DNA of 64,000 nt from Candidatus Dadabacteria bacterium (GCA_022564935.1 JADFKM010000001.1:1-64000), one strand, 5' to 3'. Counted from the first letter of the stretch, positions 26,250-35,854 are shown. Notes: a model not told the origin generated them from the letters alone. A program made the numbers and translations.

Positions 26250-26495
26250 CGCAGGGGTGCTGCAACTACGAGTACATACGGATTTGGGAAGTAAAGGCCT
26301 AGGGGGATAGCTCAGTTCTGAAGGCCCTATTTATGGCGCCAAGGATCCGGGGAGGAAAGGGATCAGGCCGGTTAAACTGGGCAAATTAAACAGGGGGCTG
26401 TCATTTATCCCCGGCTTTGTGTTATATTTGAAGACAGAATTCAAGAGGAGTTTTTGTGTACACAGTTAGCGGGACAGCCCCGCAATTCCTGTATG

Positions 26496-26915
26496 TCAGC
26501 TCTCTTTATCAGTCTTGGATTTAAAGCTCTTTAAATTTTCTTCGTTCTCGAAGTAATACACTTTGCCGTCAGGCACCGCACCTATGACAGCCAGCGCTTT
26601 ATCGACAACATTCCCACTGACGGGGTCGACTGCGAATCGAGTATTCGAATCGTTCTGCAGTTTAGCCTTACACATTTCGCAGCAGCCGTAGTATGTTTTC
26701 CCTTCAACGCTGGTGGGGATTTGTTCCTTATCGTAACGTTGATTTGTGATCATACAAACATATTTGTGGTCAACACGAGACAGATCCGAGTTTTTCGAAG
26801 CCGCAGAGGCATCGTCACTAGAACCTCTAGCGGTCGTCATGGGCGCTAAAAGGAACAGTGACGTAAGGACGAAAAGAAAAAAAGATGTTCTGGTAAAAAC
26901 AGACAATGTATTCAT
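26496..26915 (-). CDS. Exported TRASH-like metal-binding protein
   Basis: A signal peptide (SFFLFVLTSLFLLAPMTTARG) is followed by a mature domain with YVCMITNQRYDKEQIP, KTYYGCCEMCKAKL and VYYFENEENLKSF. The Cys pattern and the YYFxxEENLKxF ending resemble YHS/TRASH domains, which sense or carry copper and other soft metals. The start MNTLSVF at 26915 is chosen because a good AAGGAGG site lies just before it; an upstream ATG at 26945 would include that site inside the gene. It may relate to the Cus cassette at 54-61 kb, but it is not linked to it. Confidence 0.65.
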   Translation of the reverse strand: MNTLSVFTRTSFFLFVLTSLFLLAPMTTARGSSDDASAASKNSDLSRVDHKYVCMITNQRYDKEQIPTSVEGKTYYGCCEMCKAKLQNDSNTRFAVDPVSGNVVDKALAVIGAVPDGKVYYFENEENLKSFKSKTDKES

Positions 26916-27098
26916 AACTGGTGAGATCCTCCTTTTTGATTCCAAAGCGAACTATCTTATAATTATATCATAATGGGCGGATGTATGTGAGTGGGAGAAG
27001 GGGGTGAGAGAGAAGATTCCATGAAGGGCGATGTTTCAATACTCCCAAAATAGCGTATAATCTAAAGAAGTTGCGCTAAAAACCTAAGAAGGATTGTT

Positions 27099-28670
27099 AT
27101 GAAGCTTGCGACCAGGGAAATCATACGCAATATTGACAGGCAGTCGATAGAGGAGTACGGCGTCTTGGGGCTTGTATTGATGGAGAACGCCGGGCGTGCG
27201 GCATCCTCCGTGATACTGGGGGAGTTCCCCCGTGCCCGCAGCGCGGCTGTGTTTGCAGGCGGGGGCAACAACGGCGGGGACGGTTTTGTGATTGCGCGCC
27301 ATTTGCGCAGCGCGGGCCTTGAGGTGACCGCATACCTCGCCTCCGACCCGGAAAAGCTCGCCGGAGACGCCCTGACGAACTACAATGCGCTTAGGAGCGC
27401 AGGGGCCGAAATCGTTAAGCTCAACGGCAGGTGCACGAATTACGTCGAGGCAGACGTTGTGGTGGACGCCTTGTTAGGCACGGGACTCACGCGTGATGTG
27501 GAGGGCTTTTACGCCAAGGTGATAAGGTTCATTAACGGCCTCGCTGCCCCTAAAGTAGCCGTGGACCTCCCATCAGGGCTAGACGCCGACACGGGCTTCC
27601 CCCTGGGCGAGGCGGTGAAGGCCGACGTCACGGTGACGTTCGTTCTACCCAAGCTGGGGCTCGCCGTATATCCGGGTATCGACTACGCCGGAAGGGTCTA
27701 CGTCGCCGACATCACCACCCCCAAATTCCTTGAAGAGGATATCCCATACGAATTGATCACATATGACAGCATAAGGGGGTATGTTGCTCCGAGGGAGGGC
27801 GATACGCACAAGGGCACATACGGACACCTGCTTATACTGGCGGGCTCGCCCGGAAAGACCGGGGCCGCAATGCTGGTCGCTCGCGGTGCGGGCAGGGTGG
27901 GCACTGGCCTTGTGACCGTGGGCGTGCCGAGCGGGCTGAACCCCATATTCGAAGGTAGCCTCCTGGAGGCGATGACAGAGCCCCTTCCTGAAAGCGTGGA
28001 CGGCTGCCTGGGAAAGGACGCCCTGGACTATGTACTCAACGTCCTCCTGAAAAACAAGACGGCGCTCGTAATAGGACCGGGGATATCCACAGAGGGGGAG
28101 ATAAAGGAGTTCGTCAATGAAATCGTGCTGTGCTGCGAGGCGCCCGTGGTAATAGACGCAGATGGAATAACCGTAATTGCGCAGGAGCCGGGAGTATTGA
28201 AGGAGATGAAGGCTCCGTGCGTCCTCACTCCCCATCCGGGGGAGATGTCGCGGCTCACGGGCGCGACTACTAAGGAGGTGCAGCGCAACAGAGTTGAGAT
28301 TGCTAGGGATTTTGCAGCTATGTATAATGTTTATGTTGTGCTCAAAGGCGCCAGGACGGTCGTCGCCGAGCCCGGCGGCAGGGTGTTCGTCAACCCTACA
28401 GGCAACCCCGGCATGGCCACCGGAGGCACCGGAGACGTGCTTTCGGGGGTGATCGGCGGGCTCCTTGCGCAGCGCCTTGACCCCAGGGGGGCGTGCAGCC
28501 TCGGCGTGTTCGCCCACGGCCTGGCAGGCGACATGTGCAGGGAAGCAGTAGGGGAGGCGGGCATGCTCGCCGGCGATATCGCCGAGATGGTTCCCGGAGC
28601 CTTGCGGGAGATTTCCCTGGGGGAAGAGGGAGAATTCGGGGGGAGGGAGTTTTTCATCACAGTACGCTAG
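27099..28670 (+). CDS. nnr: Bifunctional NAD(P)H-hydrate epimerase/dehydratase
   Basis: It repairs hydrated NADH and NADPH. The N-terminal epimerase domain (about 1-215) has VFAGGGNNGGDGFVIARHL and VDLPSGLDADTG. The C-terminal ADP-dependent dehydratase domain (about 225-515) has LILAGSPGKTGAA, LTPHPGEMSRL and GNPGMATGGTGDVLSG. Length 523 matches the fused form. It is preceded by AAGAAGGA and a TATAAT at 27056, and heads a four-gene operon with tsaE one base downstream. Confidence 0.96.
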   Translation: MKLATREIIRNIDRQSIEEYGVLGLVLMENAGRAASSVILGEFPRARSAAVFAGGGNNGGDGFVIARHLRSAGLEVTAYLASDPEKLAGDALTNYNALRSAGAEIVKLNGRCTNYVEADVVVDALLGTGLTRDVEGFYAKVIRFINGLAAPKVAVDLPSGLDADTGFPLGEAVKADVTVTFVLPKLGLAVYPGIDYAGRVYVADITTPKFLEEDIPYELITYDSIRGYVAPREGDTHKGTYGHLLILAGSPGKTGAAMLVARGAGRVGTGLVTVGVPSGLNPIFEGSLLEAMTEPLPESVDGCLGKDALDYVLNVLLKNKTALVIGPGISTEGEIKEFVNEIVLCCEAPVVIDADGITVIAQEPGVLKEMKAPCVLTPHPGEMSRLTGATTKEVQRNRVEIARDFAAMYNVYVVLKGARTVVAEPGGRVFVNPTGNPGMATGGTGDVLSGVIGGLLAQRLDPRGACSLGVFAHGLAGDMCREAVGEAGMLAGDIAEMVPGALREISLGEEGEFGGREFFITVR

Positions 28671-28671
28671 G

Positions 28672-29169
28672 ATGCGCGATGTTTTTGAGGTCTCAGTTTC
28701 TGAGGCGGGAGATACGGTCAAGGTAGGCGAGGCTCTGGGCATGGTGCTTCCGGCGGGAAGCGTCGTGGCTTTGAGCGGGGAGCTCGGCGCGGGAAAGACC
28801 GTACTTACAAAGGGCATCGCAAAGGGCCTGGGCATAGAGGAAGAGCCGGTAAGTCCCACGTATGTGATTATGAACGCATATCCGGGGAAAACCCCGCTTT
28901 ACCATTTCGACCTCTACAGGGTTTCGAGTGCGCAGGAGCTTGAGGGCATCGGTTACGAAGAGTTTGTGTACGGTGACGGGGTTTGTGTGGTGGAATGGGC
29001 CGAGCGGATGAGGGACGCATTCCCCGAGGACGCCGTGGAGGTGGAGATAGAGATGACCTGGGGCAACGGCGGCCCGAGCGGGCGAAATATTAGGATTAGA
29101 GGGAAAAAAGATTGGCTCTCATTGTTCAAAAGTACGGTGGAACGAGTCTTTCCAGCGTCGAAAAAATAA
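28672..29169 (+). CDS. tsaE: tRNA threonylcarbamoyladenosine biosynthesis ATPase TsaE
   Basis: It is the ATPase partner of TsaB-TsaD in making t6A37 on ANN-decoding tRNAs. The Walker A loop is GELGAGKTVLTKG, followed by VSPTYVIMN and YHFDLYRV, the family signature. Length 165. The gene starts one base after nnr. Its last 58 bases overlap lysC in another frame, so its C-terminal helix ([10 protein letters not shown]) is under double constraint. Confidence 0.93.
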   Translation: MRDVFEVSVSEAGDTVKVGEALGMVLPAGSVVALSGELGAGKTVLTKGIAKGLGIEEEPVSPTYVIMNAYPGKTPLYHFDLYRVSSAQELEGIGYEEFVYGDGVCVVEWAERMRDAFPEDAVEVEIEMTWGNGGPSGRNIRIRGKKDWLSLFKSTVERVFPASKK

Positions 29170-30347
29170 GATGGGCCGCCGCTCACCTGGTCCGCACGAA
29201 AGAGGCGGGAAACGACGTGGTGGCGGTGGTCTCTGCGATGGCCGGGGAGACTGACAGGCTGTACGAGATGTGTCTTGAGGTGATGGACCCGCCGGACTCT
29301 AGGGAGCTGGACGTCATAACCTCGAGCGGCGAGCAGGTCTCCAGCGGGCTGATTTCCATGGCCGTTCGGGCGCTCGGTCACGACGCCGTATCTTTTCAGG
29401 GCCACCAGGTGAGGATACTCACCGACGACTCGTATTCGAACGCGAGAATTATGGATATAGACGCGGTCAGGATACGCGAGGCTATGGGGTGTGGTAAGAT
29501 AGTAGTTGTGGCCGGTTTCCAGGGGGTAGACAGCGGCGGGAATATCACCACCTTGGGCAGAGGGGGCTCTGACTTGACGGCGGTGGCTCTTGCGGCGGTG
29601 CTCGGTGCCGATGCGTGCGAGCTTTACAAGGACGATGTGGACGGCGTGTATACGGCAGACCCTGAGGTTGTCGCAGGCGCCAGGAAGCTCAGAAGGGTCT
29701 CTTACGAGGAGATGCTCGAGCTCTCTAGCCTCGGCTCCAGGGTACTTCAGGGAAGGGCCGTTGAGTTTGCCAAGAAGTTCGGCGTGCCGGTGCAAATCCG
29801 CTCCACTATTGAGCCGGAGCGGGAAGGGACCTGGGTGATAGAAGAGCGGAGCGCTATGGGGGAGTTGGAGCAAATGCTTATCTCGGGTGTCACCTTCGAT
29901 AATAACCAGTCGAAGATAACGGCGATTAAAGTTCCCGACAGGCCGGGCATTGCGAGCAGACTGTTCACCCTCATAAGCGATGAGGATATCGTGGTCGATA
30001 TGATAGTGCAGAACGTGAGCACCGAAGGGTACACGGACATAACGTTCACCGTGTCCCGCACAGATTTTAAGAAGGCCCTGGGCATTACCGAAAGAGTGGC
30101 GGGCGAGCTTGGCGCTTCGGGGGTGGTGTCCGACAAAAAAATCGCAAAGCTGTCCATAGTGGGTGTGGGAATGAAGACCCATTCGGGAGTGGCATCCGAG
30201 ATGTTCAGGGTGCTGGCCGCCGAGGGGATAAACATTTTAATGATCAGCACTTCGGAGATCAAGATCTCCTGCGTTGTAGGGGAGAAATACTCCGAGCTTG
30301 CCGTAAGGGCGCTGCACAAGGCGTTCGGTTTGGGGGAGGCGAAATGA
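29112..30347 (+). CDS. lysC: Aspartate kinase
   Basis: It phosphorylates aspartate, the first step to lysine, methionine, threonine and isoleucine. [12 protein letters not shown] is the canonical N-terminus, which forces a TTG start at 29112 inside tsaE. The kinase core (to about 245) includes [17 protein letters not shown] and [13 protein letters not shown]. Two ACT domains follow (about 265-411; [33 protein letters not shown]), so feedback inhibition by lysine and/or threonine is expected. It overlaps cimA by four bases. Confidence 0.95.
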   Translation: MALIVQKYGGTSLSSVEKIRWAAAHLVRTKEAGNDVVAVVSAMAGETDRLYEMCLEVMDPPDSRELDVITSSGEQVSSGLISMAVRALGHDAVSFQGHQVRILTDDSYSNARIMDIDAVRIREAMGCGKIVVVAGFQGVDSGGNITTLGRGGSDLTAVALAAVLGADACELYKDDVDGVYTADPEVVAGARKLRRVSYEEMLELSSLGSRVLQGRAVEFAKKFGVPVQIRSTIEPEREGTWVIEERSAMGELEQMLISGVTFDNNQSKITAIKVPDRPGIASRLFTLISDEDIVVDMIVQNVSTEGYTDITFTVSRTDFKKALGITERVAGELGASGVVSDKKIAKLSIVGVGMKTHSGVASEMFRVLAAEGINILMISTSEIKISCVVGEKYSELAVRALHKAFGLGEAK

Positions 30348-31936
30348 GTACCGAAAGAGCGGTAAAGATATACGACGTGACCCTGAGGGACGGCACACAG
30401 GGCGAGGACATATCGTTCTCCGTCCAGGACAAGCTGCGTATCGTCGGGAAGCTGGACGAGCTGGGGGTGCACTATATAGAGGGCGGCTGGCCCGGCTCGA
30501 ACGACAGGGACGAGGAGTTCTTCGAAGAGGTGAAGAAGATTAAGCTCCGGGCCTCAAGGATGGCCGCTTTCGGAAGCACACGCAGGGTATCCATAAGCTG
30601 CGATGAGGACGACAACATACAGGCGCTGTTGCGCGCCGAAACGCCCGTTGTTACCATCGTGGGCAAGAGCTGGGACTTCCATGTTACCGAGGTGCTGCGC
30701 ATCGAGCTTGAGCAGAACCTCGAGATAATAAGGGACTCGCTGTCATACCTCAAGGAGCGCACCGACGAGGTGTTCTTCGACGCCGAGCACTTCTTCGACG
30801 GCTATAAGCGCAACCCCGAGTACGCCCTTGCTACTCTTAAGGCGGCCCTTGAGGCTGGGGCCGATGTGGTTGTGCTTTGCGACACGAACGGGGGCACGAT
30901 GCCCTGGGAAGTGGAGTCCATCGTCACTGAAGTGGGTACGAAGCTTGACTCGCCCCCTCTGGGCATACACACACACAACGACGGCGAGATGGGCGTCTCG
31001 AACACGCTGTACGCCGTTAGGGCCGGGGCCTCTCAGGTACAGGGCACGATTAACGGCTACGGCGAGAGGTGCGGCAACGCCAACCTGTGCTCCATCATAC
31101 CCAACCTGAGGCTCAAGCTGGGCGTCGAGTGCATAAGCGACGACCGGGTTAAGAAGCTCTACGACGTTTCCCACTTCGTGCACGAGCTGACGAACCTGCC
31201 TCCCGTCAAGCACCGCCCGTATGTCGGCCAAAGCGCGTTCGCCCACAAGGGGGGTCTGCACGTGAGCGCCGTGATGAAAGAGCCGCAGACCTATGAGCAC
31301 ATAGACCCTGATTTGGTGGGCAACAGGCGGAGGGTGCTTGTGTCGGACCTGTCGGGAAGGGGCAACATCGTCTACAAGGCAAAGGAGCTCGGCGTGGAGC
31401 TCGACCCCAAAGACCCGGTGGTCAAGAAGATCCTGGATGAGCTCAAGAAGCTTGAGAACGAGGGCTACGAGTTCGAAGGGGCGGACGCATCGCTCGAAGT
31501 GCTCATCAGGAAACTGCTGGGACAGTACAAAAAGCCCTTTGAGCTCAAAGGCGCGCGCATAATCGTCGAGAAGCGAAGGCACGACGACGAGCCCATCTCC
31601 GAGGCCACGGTGCAGGTCGAGGTTGACGGGGTGATCGAGCACACCGCGGCCATCGGCAACGGCCCGGTAAATGCCCTTGACGGCGCGCTCCACAAGGCAC
31701 TCGAGAAGTTCTACCCGCAGCTAAAGGACATAAAGCTTCGCGACTACAGGGTGCGCGTTGTTTCGACCGGGCATGGCACGGACGCAGTGGTGAGGGTGCT
31801 CATTGAGTCCACGGACGGCGTGAGGAGCTGGAGCACCGTGGGGGTGAGCGAGAACATCGTCGAGGCTAGCTGGAAGGCCATGGTGGACAGCATCGACTAC
31901 AAGCTCATGAGCGACGCCCGCAACTCTGAGGGATGA
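30344..31936 (+). CDS. cimA: (R)-citramalate synthase
   Basis: It condenses pyruvate with acetyl-CoA, giving a threonine-independent route to 2-oxobutyrate and isoleucine. The HMGL-like barrel starts [20 protein letters not shown] and continues with [29 protein letters not shown] and [15 protein letters not shown] (metal-binding HxH). The C-terminal LeuA allosteric domain follows (about 400-520). EGGWPGSN and the 530-residue length mark the long CimA branch rather than LeuA. Its place after lysC groups branched-chain and aspartate-family synthesis. Confidence 0.94.
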   Translation: MSTERAVKIYDVTLRDGTQGEDISFSVQDKLRIVGKLDELGVHYIEGGWPGSNDRDEEFFEEVKKIKLRASRMAAFGSTRRVSISCDEDDNIQALLRAETPVVTIVGKSWDFHVTEVLRIELEQNLEIIRDSLSYLKERTDEVFFDAEHFFDGYKRNPEYALATLKAALEAGADVVVLCDTNGGTMPWEVESIVTEVGTKLDSPPLGIHTHNDGEMGVSNTLYAVRAGASQVQGTINGYGERCGNANLCSIIPNLRLKLGVECISDDRVKKLYDVSHFVHELTNLPPVKHRPYVGQSAFAHKGGLHVSAVMKEPQTYEHIDPDLVGNRRRVLVSDLSGRGNIVYKAKELGVELDPKDPVVKKILDELKKLENEGYEFEGADASLEVLIRKLLGQYKKPFELKGARIIVEKRRHDDEPISEATVQVEVDGVIEHTAAIGNGPVNALDGALHKALEKFYPQLKDIKLRDYRVRVVSTGHGTDAVVRVLIESTDGVRSWSTVGVSENIVEASWKAMVDSIDYKLMSDARNSEG

Positions 31937-31942
31937 GTGTGC

Positions 31943-32000
31943 GGGGGGGCCAAGGGGGGTAGAAAAGGGGGGGGGTAAGAAAAGGGGGGTAAGAAGAGGG
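31943..32000 (+). repeat. G-run cluster, potential G-quadruplex
   Basis: Just after the cimA stop, the coding strand has runs of 7, 6, 9, 6 and 3 G (starting 31943, 31954, 31967, 31984, 31998), separated by 4-8 base loops, with a repeated TAAGAA unit. This meets usual quadruplex criteria. No T-run follows. Confidence 0.6.
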
Positions 32001-32092
32001 TCAAACCGGCTCGGAAGCCCCTGGCATGCCCTAGCGATTAACCCCGTTCCACACCTTTCTAGAATCTGAGTAACAAATTAATAACCCCCGTT

Positions 32093-32115
32093 TACAACTA
32101 CCGCCGGTAGTTGTA
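32093..32115. promoter_or_regulatory. Perfect 10-bp inverted repeat upstream of argC
   Basis: TACAACTACC, GCC, GGTAGTTGTA: perfect arms with a 3-base loop, ending 22 bases before the argC ATG. It could be an operator or an mRNA hairpin hiding the weak ribosome site (GAGCTGGAG). It lacks the AT-rich character of an ARG box. Confidence 0.6.
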
Positions 32116-32137
32116 GAATCGTGAGCTGGAGTTTCGA

Positions 32138-33175
32138 ATGACGATTACTGTAAGCATTCTCGGAGCCACCGGGTATACGGGCGCGGAGCTTCTGCGGCTC
32201 CTCGTCAGTCACCCGGAGGTGGAGATATCGTGGCTTACCTCGGAGAAGTTCGCCGGGCAGCGCATCGACGAGGTATTCCCGAATCTAGTGGGGTTCTGCG
32301 ACCTCCGGTGCGAGAGCATCTCGAAGCTCGGTGAGCTGCCCTCTATAGACCTTGCGTTCTCATGCCTCCCTCACGGGACTTCGATGCACTTCGTGGGGAT
32401 CCTTGTGGACAACGACATCAGGGTGGTGGATTTCAGCGCCGATTTCAGGTTCCGCAGAGCGGATAACTACACCCGCTGGTACGGCAGGGAGCACGAAAGG
32501 CCCGATCTGGTATCCGAGGCGGCCTACGGCCTGACGGAGCTCTACAGGAAAAATATCACGAAGGCGCGCCTCGTGGCCAACCCCGGCTGTTTTGCCACCG
32601 GGGCCGTTCTGGGGGTCGCCCCCCTGAGCACCGAGGGGCTGCTGTCCGGTACGACCGTAGTGGTGGACGCCAAGGGAGGGATGTCGGGGGTGGGCAGGGC
32701 GCCTGTGCTCGGGGCCCATTTCGTCGAGGTGAATGAAGCCATATCGGCAGGGCCGCTCGAGGGTCACGGGCAGAAGGGGGAGATCGAGCAGGAGCTTAGG
32801 AACATAGCCGTGGAGCCGTCAAAAGCCGTTTTTATCCCCCACACCGTGCCCGTCTCGAGGGGCATTTTCACCACCATTTATGCGGATTTTCCCAGGAGAT
32901 TATACATACCTGAGGTGCTGGAGTACTACAGGGAGTTTTACAGGGGCGAGCGGTTCATAAGGTTGTGCCCTGAGGGTACGGTACCGGACGTCAAAAACAC
33001 CCGGTACTCCAATTTCATCGATATAGGAATAGGGATTCAGGATGGGAAGGTGATAATCTGCATCGCGCTCGACAACCTGGGAAAGGGCGCTTCGGGACAG
33101 GCCGTCCAAAATATGAACGTCATGTTCGGCTTCGACGAGGGTGAGGGACTCAAACACGGGGGTATGTTCCCGTAG
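32138..33175 (+). CDS. argC: N-acetyl-gamma-glutamyl-phosphate reductase
   Basis: It reduces N-acetylglutamyl phosphate with NADPH in arginine synthesis. The Rossmann motif GATGYTGAEL is at the N-terminus, the catalytic Cys in VANPGCFATGA and the glycine-rich GMSGVGRAP loop follows. HTVPVSRGI contains the active-site His. Length 345 is typical. It is the only arginine gene here, followed after 9 bases by an AMP-ligase. The inverted repeat directly upstream suggests control of initiation. Confidence 0.95.
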   Translation: MTITVSILGATGYTGAELLRLLVSHPEVEISWLTSEKFAGQRIDEVFPNLVGFCDLRCESISKLGELPSIDLAFSCLPHGTSMHFVGILVDNDIRVVDFSADFRFRRADNYTRWYGREHERPDLVSEAAYGLTELYRKNITKARLVANPGCFATGAVLGVAPLSTEGLLSGTTVVVDAKGGMSGVGRAPVLGAHFVEVNEAISAGPLEGHGQKGEIEQELRNIAVEPSKAVFIPHTVPVSRGIFTTIYADFPRRLYIPEVLEYYREFYRGERFIRLCPEGTVPDVKNTRYSNFIDIGIGIQDGKVIICIALDNLGKGASGQAVQNMNVMFGFDEGEGLKHGGMFP

Positions 33176-33184
33176 GAGGTCGGG

Positions 33185-34678
33185 ATGAGCGAGACGGGCG
33201 GAGTATGGAGCTTGCTCCTGCGCTCGGCCGGGAGGTTCCCGGAGAGGACGGCGGCGGTCGAGGGGGGCAGGCATATGACTTACGCCGGGCTGCTGCGGAG
33301 GGTTAGGAGCCTCGGAGCGCATCTCAGAATAAAAGGCTTCGGGAAGCGCGACAAGATCGGGCTGCTCCTTCCAAACTCAACTGAGTTCGTCGTCTCTTTT
33401 TTCGCCGCCTCAGGCATCGGGGCCGTATCCGTTCCGATTAATCCCGCCTACACCGAAGACGAGATCCGGTTCTATGTCGAGCACGGCTCCCTGCGGCTGC
33501 TGGTTACGTCTACAGACTTAGCGGGCGTCGCGGTGAAGGTAACCGAGGGCACGGGCGCTAAGGTCATGACCGTCAAGGGGGACTCGGCGGACTGGGTCTT
33601 CGACACCGAAGCCCTTGCTCCTGAGGTCGAAGAGGACATTGCTCCTGATGACGAAGCGGTATACCTCTACTCAACCGGCTCCACGGGTAGCCCAAAGCGC
33701 GTCGGCAGGACGCACGCAAACCTGACGGCGCTTGCCTTTAACCACACGGAGACCATCGGATGGAGCGAGGAGGACAGGGTGCTTTTCACCGTCCCTCTCA
33801 GCCACACCTACGGGTTCGGCAATTTCCTCGGCGCAGTGAAGGTGGGTGCTTCTATGTATATGATGGGGCATATGGCAGGCGGCTTCAAGAGGGGTGAGGT
33901 AATCGAGGTCATCGAGCGCGAATCTATAACCGTTTTTCCTGCTGTGCCCTTCATGCTCGGTATCCTGGCCGACACCCACCTGCAGCGCAGAGTGGATTTT
34001 TCATCGCTGCGCATGGCGCTTTCGGCAGGCGCCCCGCTGACAGGAGACGTGTATACGAAGTTTAGGGACAAGTTCGGCGTCCAGCCGCGCCAGCTCTACG
34101 GCTCCACGGAAACGGGGGTGATCGCCATAAACATGAGCGAGGACGTCGACACCAGGTTCGATTCTGTGGGCAGGCCGGTTGCTAATGTGGATGTAAGGGT
34201 CGTGGGGCCGGACGGCTCGGAGCGCGGCGTTGATGAGAGGGGCGAGATAACGGTGAGAAGCCCGTCGATGACCACGTCATACTACGACCTCCCCGAGGAG
34301 ACTGCGAGGGTCTTTAAGGGCGGGTACTACCACACCGGAGATATAGGCAGGGTGGACTCCGATGGGTACATATACATCGAGGGGAGGGAGAAGCTGGTGA
34401 TAAACGTGGCCGGGAACAAGGTAGACCCGGCGGAGGTGGAAGCAGTATTGTGCGCTCATCCCGCGGTGAAAGAGGCCGCCGTCGTGGGCATTGCGGACGA
34501 GGGGGGCGCCGAGGTTGTGAAGGCGGTGATCGTGTTGGAGGGTGAGCTTGAGCGGGCGGAGGTCGTGCAGTATTTAAAGGGCAGGCTGTCGGGCTTCAAG
34601 ATACCGCGTGTTCTTGAATTCCGGGACGAGATTCCAAGAAGCCCAACCGGAAAGGTGCTCCGGGAGAGGCTGAGGTAG
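33185..34678 (+). CDS. AMP-dependent acyl-CoA/acyl-carrier ligase
   Basis: The 497-residue enzyme belongs to the ANL superfamily and activates a carboxylic acid with ATP. The P-loop is YSTGSTGSPKRVGRTH, the A5 motif YGSTETG, the A7 region YHTGDIGRVDSDGY and the hinge IEGREKLVINVAGNKVDP. The C-terminal catalytic lysine is in SPTGKVL. The core matches aryl/fatty acid ligases, but the substrate cannot be read. The carrier protein gene 48 bases downstream suggests it may load that carrier rather than CoA. Confidence 0.88.
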   Translation: MSETGGVWSLLLRSAGRFPERTAAVEGGRHMTYAGLLRRVRSLGAHLRIKGFGKRDKIGLLLPNSTEFVVSFFAASGIGAVSVPINPAYTEDEIRFYVEHGSLRLLVTSTDLAGVAVKVTEGTGAKVMTVKGDSADWVFDTEALAPEVEEDIAPDDEAVYLYSTGSTGSPKRVGRTHANLTALAFNHTETIGWSEEDRVLFTVPLSHTYGFGNFLGAVKVGASMYMMGHMAGGFKRGEVIEVIERESITVFPAVPFMLGILADTHLQRRVDFSSLRMALSAGAPLTGDVYTKFRDKFGVQPRQLYGSTETGVIAINMSEDVDTRFDSVGRPVANVDVRVVGPDGSERGVDERGEITVRSPSMTTSYYDLPEETARVFKGGYYHTGDIGRVDSDGYIYIEGREKLVINVAGNKVDPAEVEAVLCAHPAVKEAAVVGIADEGGAEVVKAVIVLEGELERAEVVQYLKGRLSGFKIPRVLEFRDEIPRSPTGKVLRERLR

Positions 34679-34726
34679 GGTAAAATTTGACGGGGAGTGA
34701 GAACAACTCAGGGTATAATTGACTCA

Positions 34727-34987
34727 ATGCAGGACGATATAAAGGCGCGCATAAGGAAGGTGCTCGGCCGTAAGCTCAGGGACATCGATGTCGGGGCGAT
34801 TGCCGACGAAGCGCTGCTCATAGAGTACGGCGTTGGGGCCGATTCTGTGGCGACGCTCGAGCTGCTCGTGGCCCTGGAGGGCGAGTTCGGCGTGAGCATT
34901 GACGAGAGCGCCGTCACGCTTGCCGAGCTTGAGAGCGTGAGCGCCATGGCGGGGTTTATTGCCAAGCTGCTTGAACGCGGCGGCTGA
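34727..34987 (+). CDS. Acyl carrier protein
   Basis: A four-helix carrier of 86 residues. The phosphopantetheine serine is in GVGADSVATLELL, and helix II (LELLVALEGEFGVSI) is acidic as usual. The start MQDDIKAR at 34727 is preferred; TATAAT (34714-34719) ends 7 bases upstream. A GTG at 34697 would extend it by ten residues. It is not the housekeeping AcpP of a fab cluster. With the ligase before it, this looks like a two-gene acyl loading unit. Confidence 0.85.
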   Translation: MQDDIKARIRKVLGRKLRDIDVGAIADEALLIEYGVGADSVATLELLVALEGEFGVSIDESAVTLAELESVSAMAGFIAKLLERGG

Positions 34988-35097
34988 GGCGCTTGGCCGC
35001 AATAAGGGCACAGTCCACTGCGACCTCCCGGTGCTTTTAACCTAGGGCGGCTCAGGTTTCATCCCTGGAGGGAATCCCCATCGTTAGTCCCTGAGAC

Positions 35098-35817
35098 TCA
35101 ATCCTCTGGGGGTTTTTCTTTGAAATGGGCGTCGAATGTGCTGATGACTTCCCTGTGCACCTGCTCGCTCGCCTTGGCTATGGGCTCTAGTACTACCTTT
35201 TCATATACTCCGGAGGCTACATTCTCCAGGTTTTCGTCTCCCGTTGTGCGGGCAAGTCTGAGCACTGCGATTGAGTTGTAGAAGATCGCCTTCGACAGGG
35301 CGCGCCTGGCGTCGTCGTACTCGAAACTCTCAAGCGCCGTCTGAGCTTCCAGCATCGCGTAAAATCCGACTCCGCAAAATAGGGTCAGCAGCTTCTTGGC
35401 CTCCTTGGGGGACATGCCCTCGATCAAGTATATGAGCGGCGCCTGGACAATGGCCTCAATTTCTTCGATGCTCCTGCTTAGCATTGTGGCAAGCTGCCTC
35501 ATCTTTTCCTCGTCCACCCTGCCGAGCAGGTCGAGAAGCGCCTTTTGGACGTATTCCAGTGCGAAGCTCTCCCGGATGTCATCGAGGGAGAGGCCATCGG
35601 TTTTCAGGGCCTTGATCTGGGCCAGCTTTTCTATTGTGGAGGCCGGGTAATACAGAGTGGTGGCTTTGTCGCCCTTACCCTTTGCCTTCTTGCGTTTGGG
35701 TTTGGAGATGAAACCGAGCTTCGTGTAGAAGCTAATGGTCTTTTTGGAGTCCTCGCCGAGATTTATGTTGCGCTTTTCGGCCTCGGCTATCAACTCATCT
35801 ATGTTCAGCTCCCTCAT
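35098..35817 (-). CDS. MerR-type transcriptional regulator
   Basis: The N-terminal 80 residues are a winged helix with ISFYTKLGFISKP, TLYYPASTIEKLAQIKALKT and GLSLDDIRESF, as in MerR proteins. The remaining 160 residues are helical with no metal-binding Cys and no known ligand domain, longer than most MerR effector parts. The regulated gene is unknown; no divergent partner lies close by. Its own promoter is very close to the ATG. Confidence 0.75.
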   Translation of the reverse strand: MRELNIDELIAEAEKRNINLGEDSKKTISFYTKLGFISKPKRKKAKGKGDKATTLYYPASTIEKLAQIKALKTDGLSLDDIRESFALEYVQKALLDLLGRVDEEKMRQLATMLSRSIEEIEAIVQAPLIYLIEGMSPKEAKKLLTLFCGVGFYAMLEAQTALESFEYDDARRALSKAIFYNSIAVLRLARTTGDENLENVASGVYEKVVLEPIAKASEQVHREVISTFDAHFKEKPPED

Positions 35818-35826
35818 ACTAATGAT

Positions 35827-35854
35827 ATTAAGCCCGATGGGGGTTGTTTGTCAA
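35827..35854 (-). promoter_or_regulatory. Promoter of the MerR-type gene
   Basis: Minus-strand TTGACA (35849-35854), 16 bases, CTTAAT (35827-35832), then 9 bases to the ATG, again leaving almost no leader. Confidence 0.45.

Noticed and set aside
26303-26350. GGGGGATAGCTCAGTT, like the 5' end and D-arm of a tRNA
   Set aside because: No anticodon arm, T-loop or acceptor complement follows; the match stops after about 16 bases.
28953-30182. Long minus-strand frame opposite tsaE and lysC
   Set aside because: Its composition is that of an antisense of GC-rich coding DNA; tsaE and lysC motifs are unmistakable.
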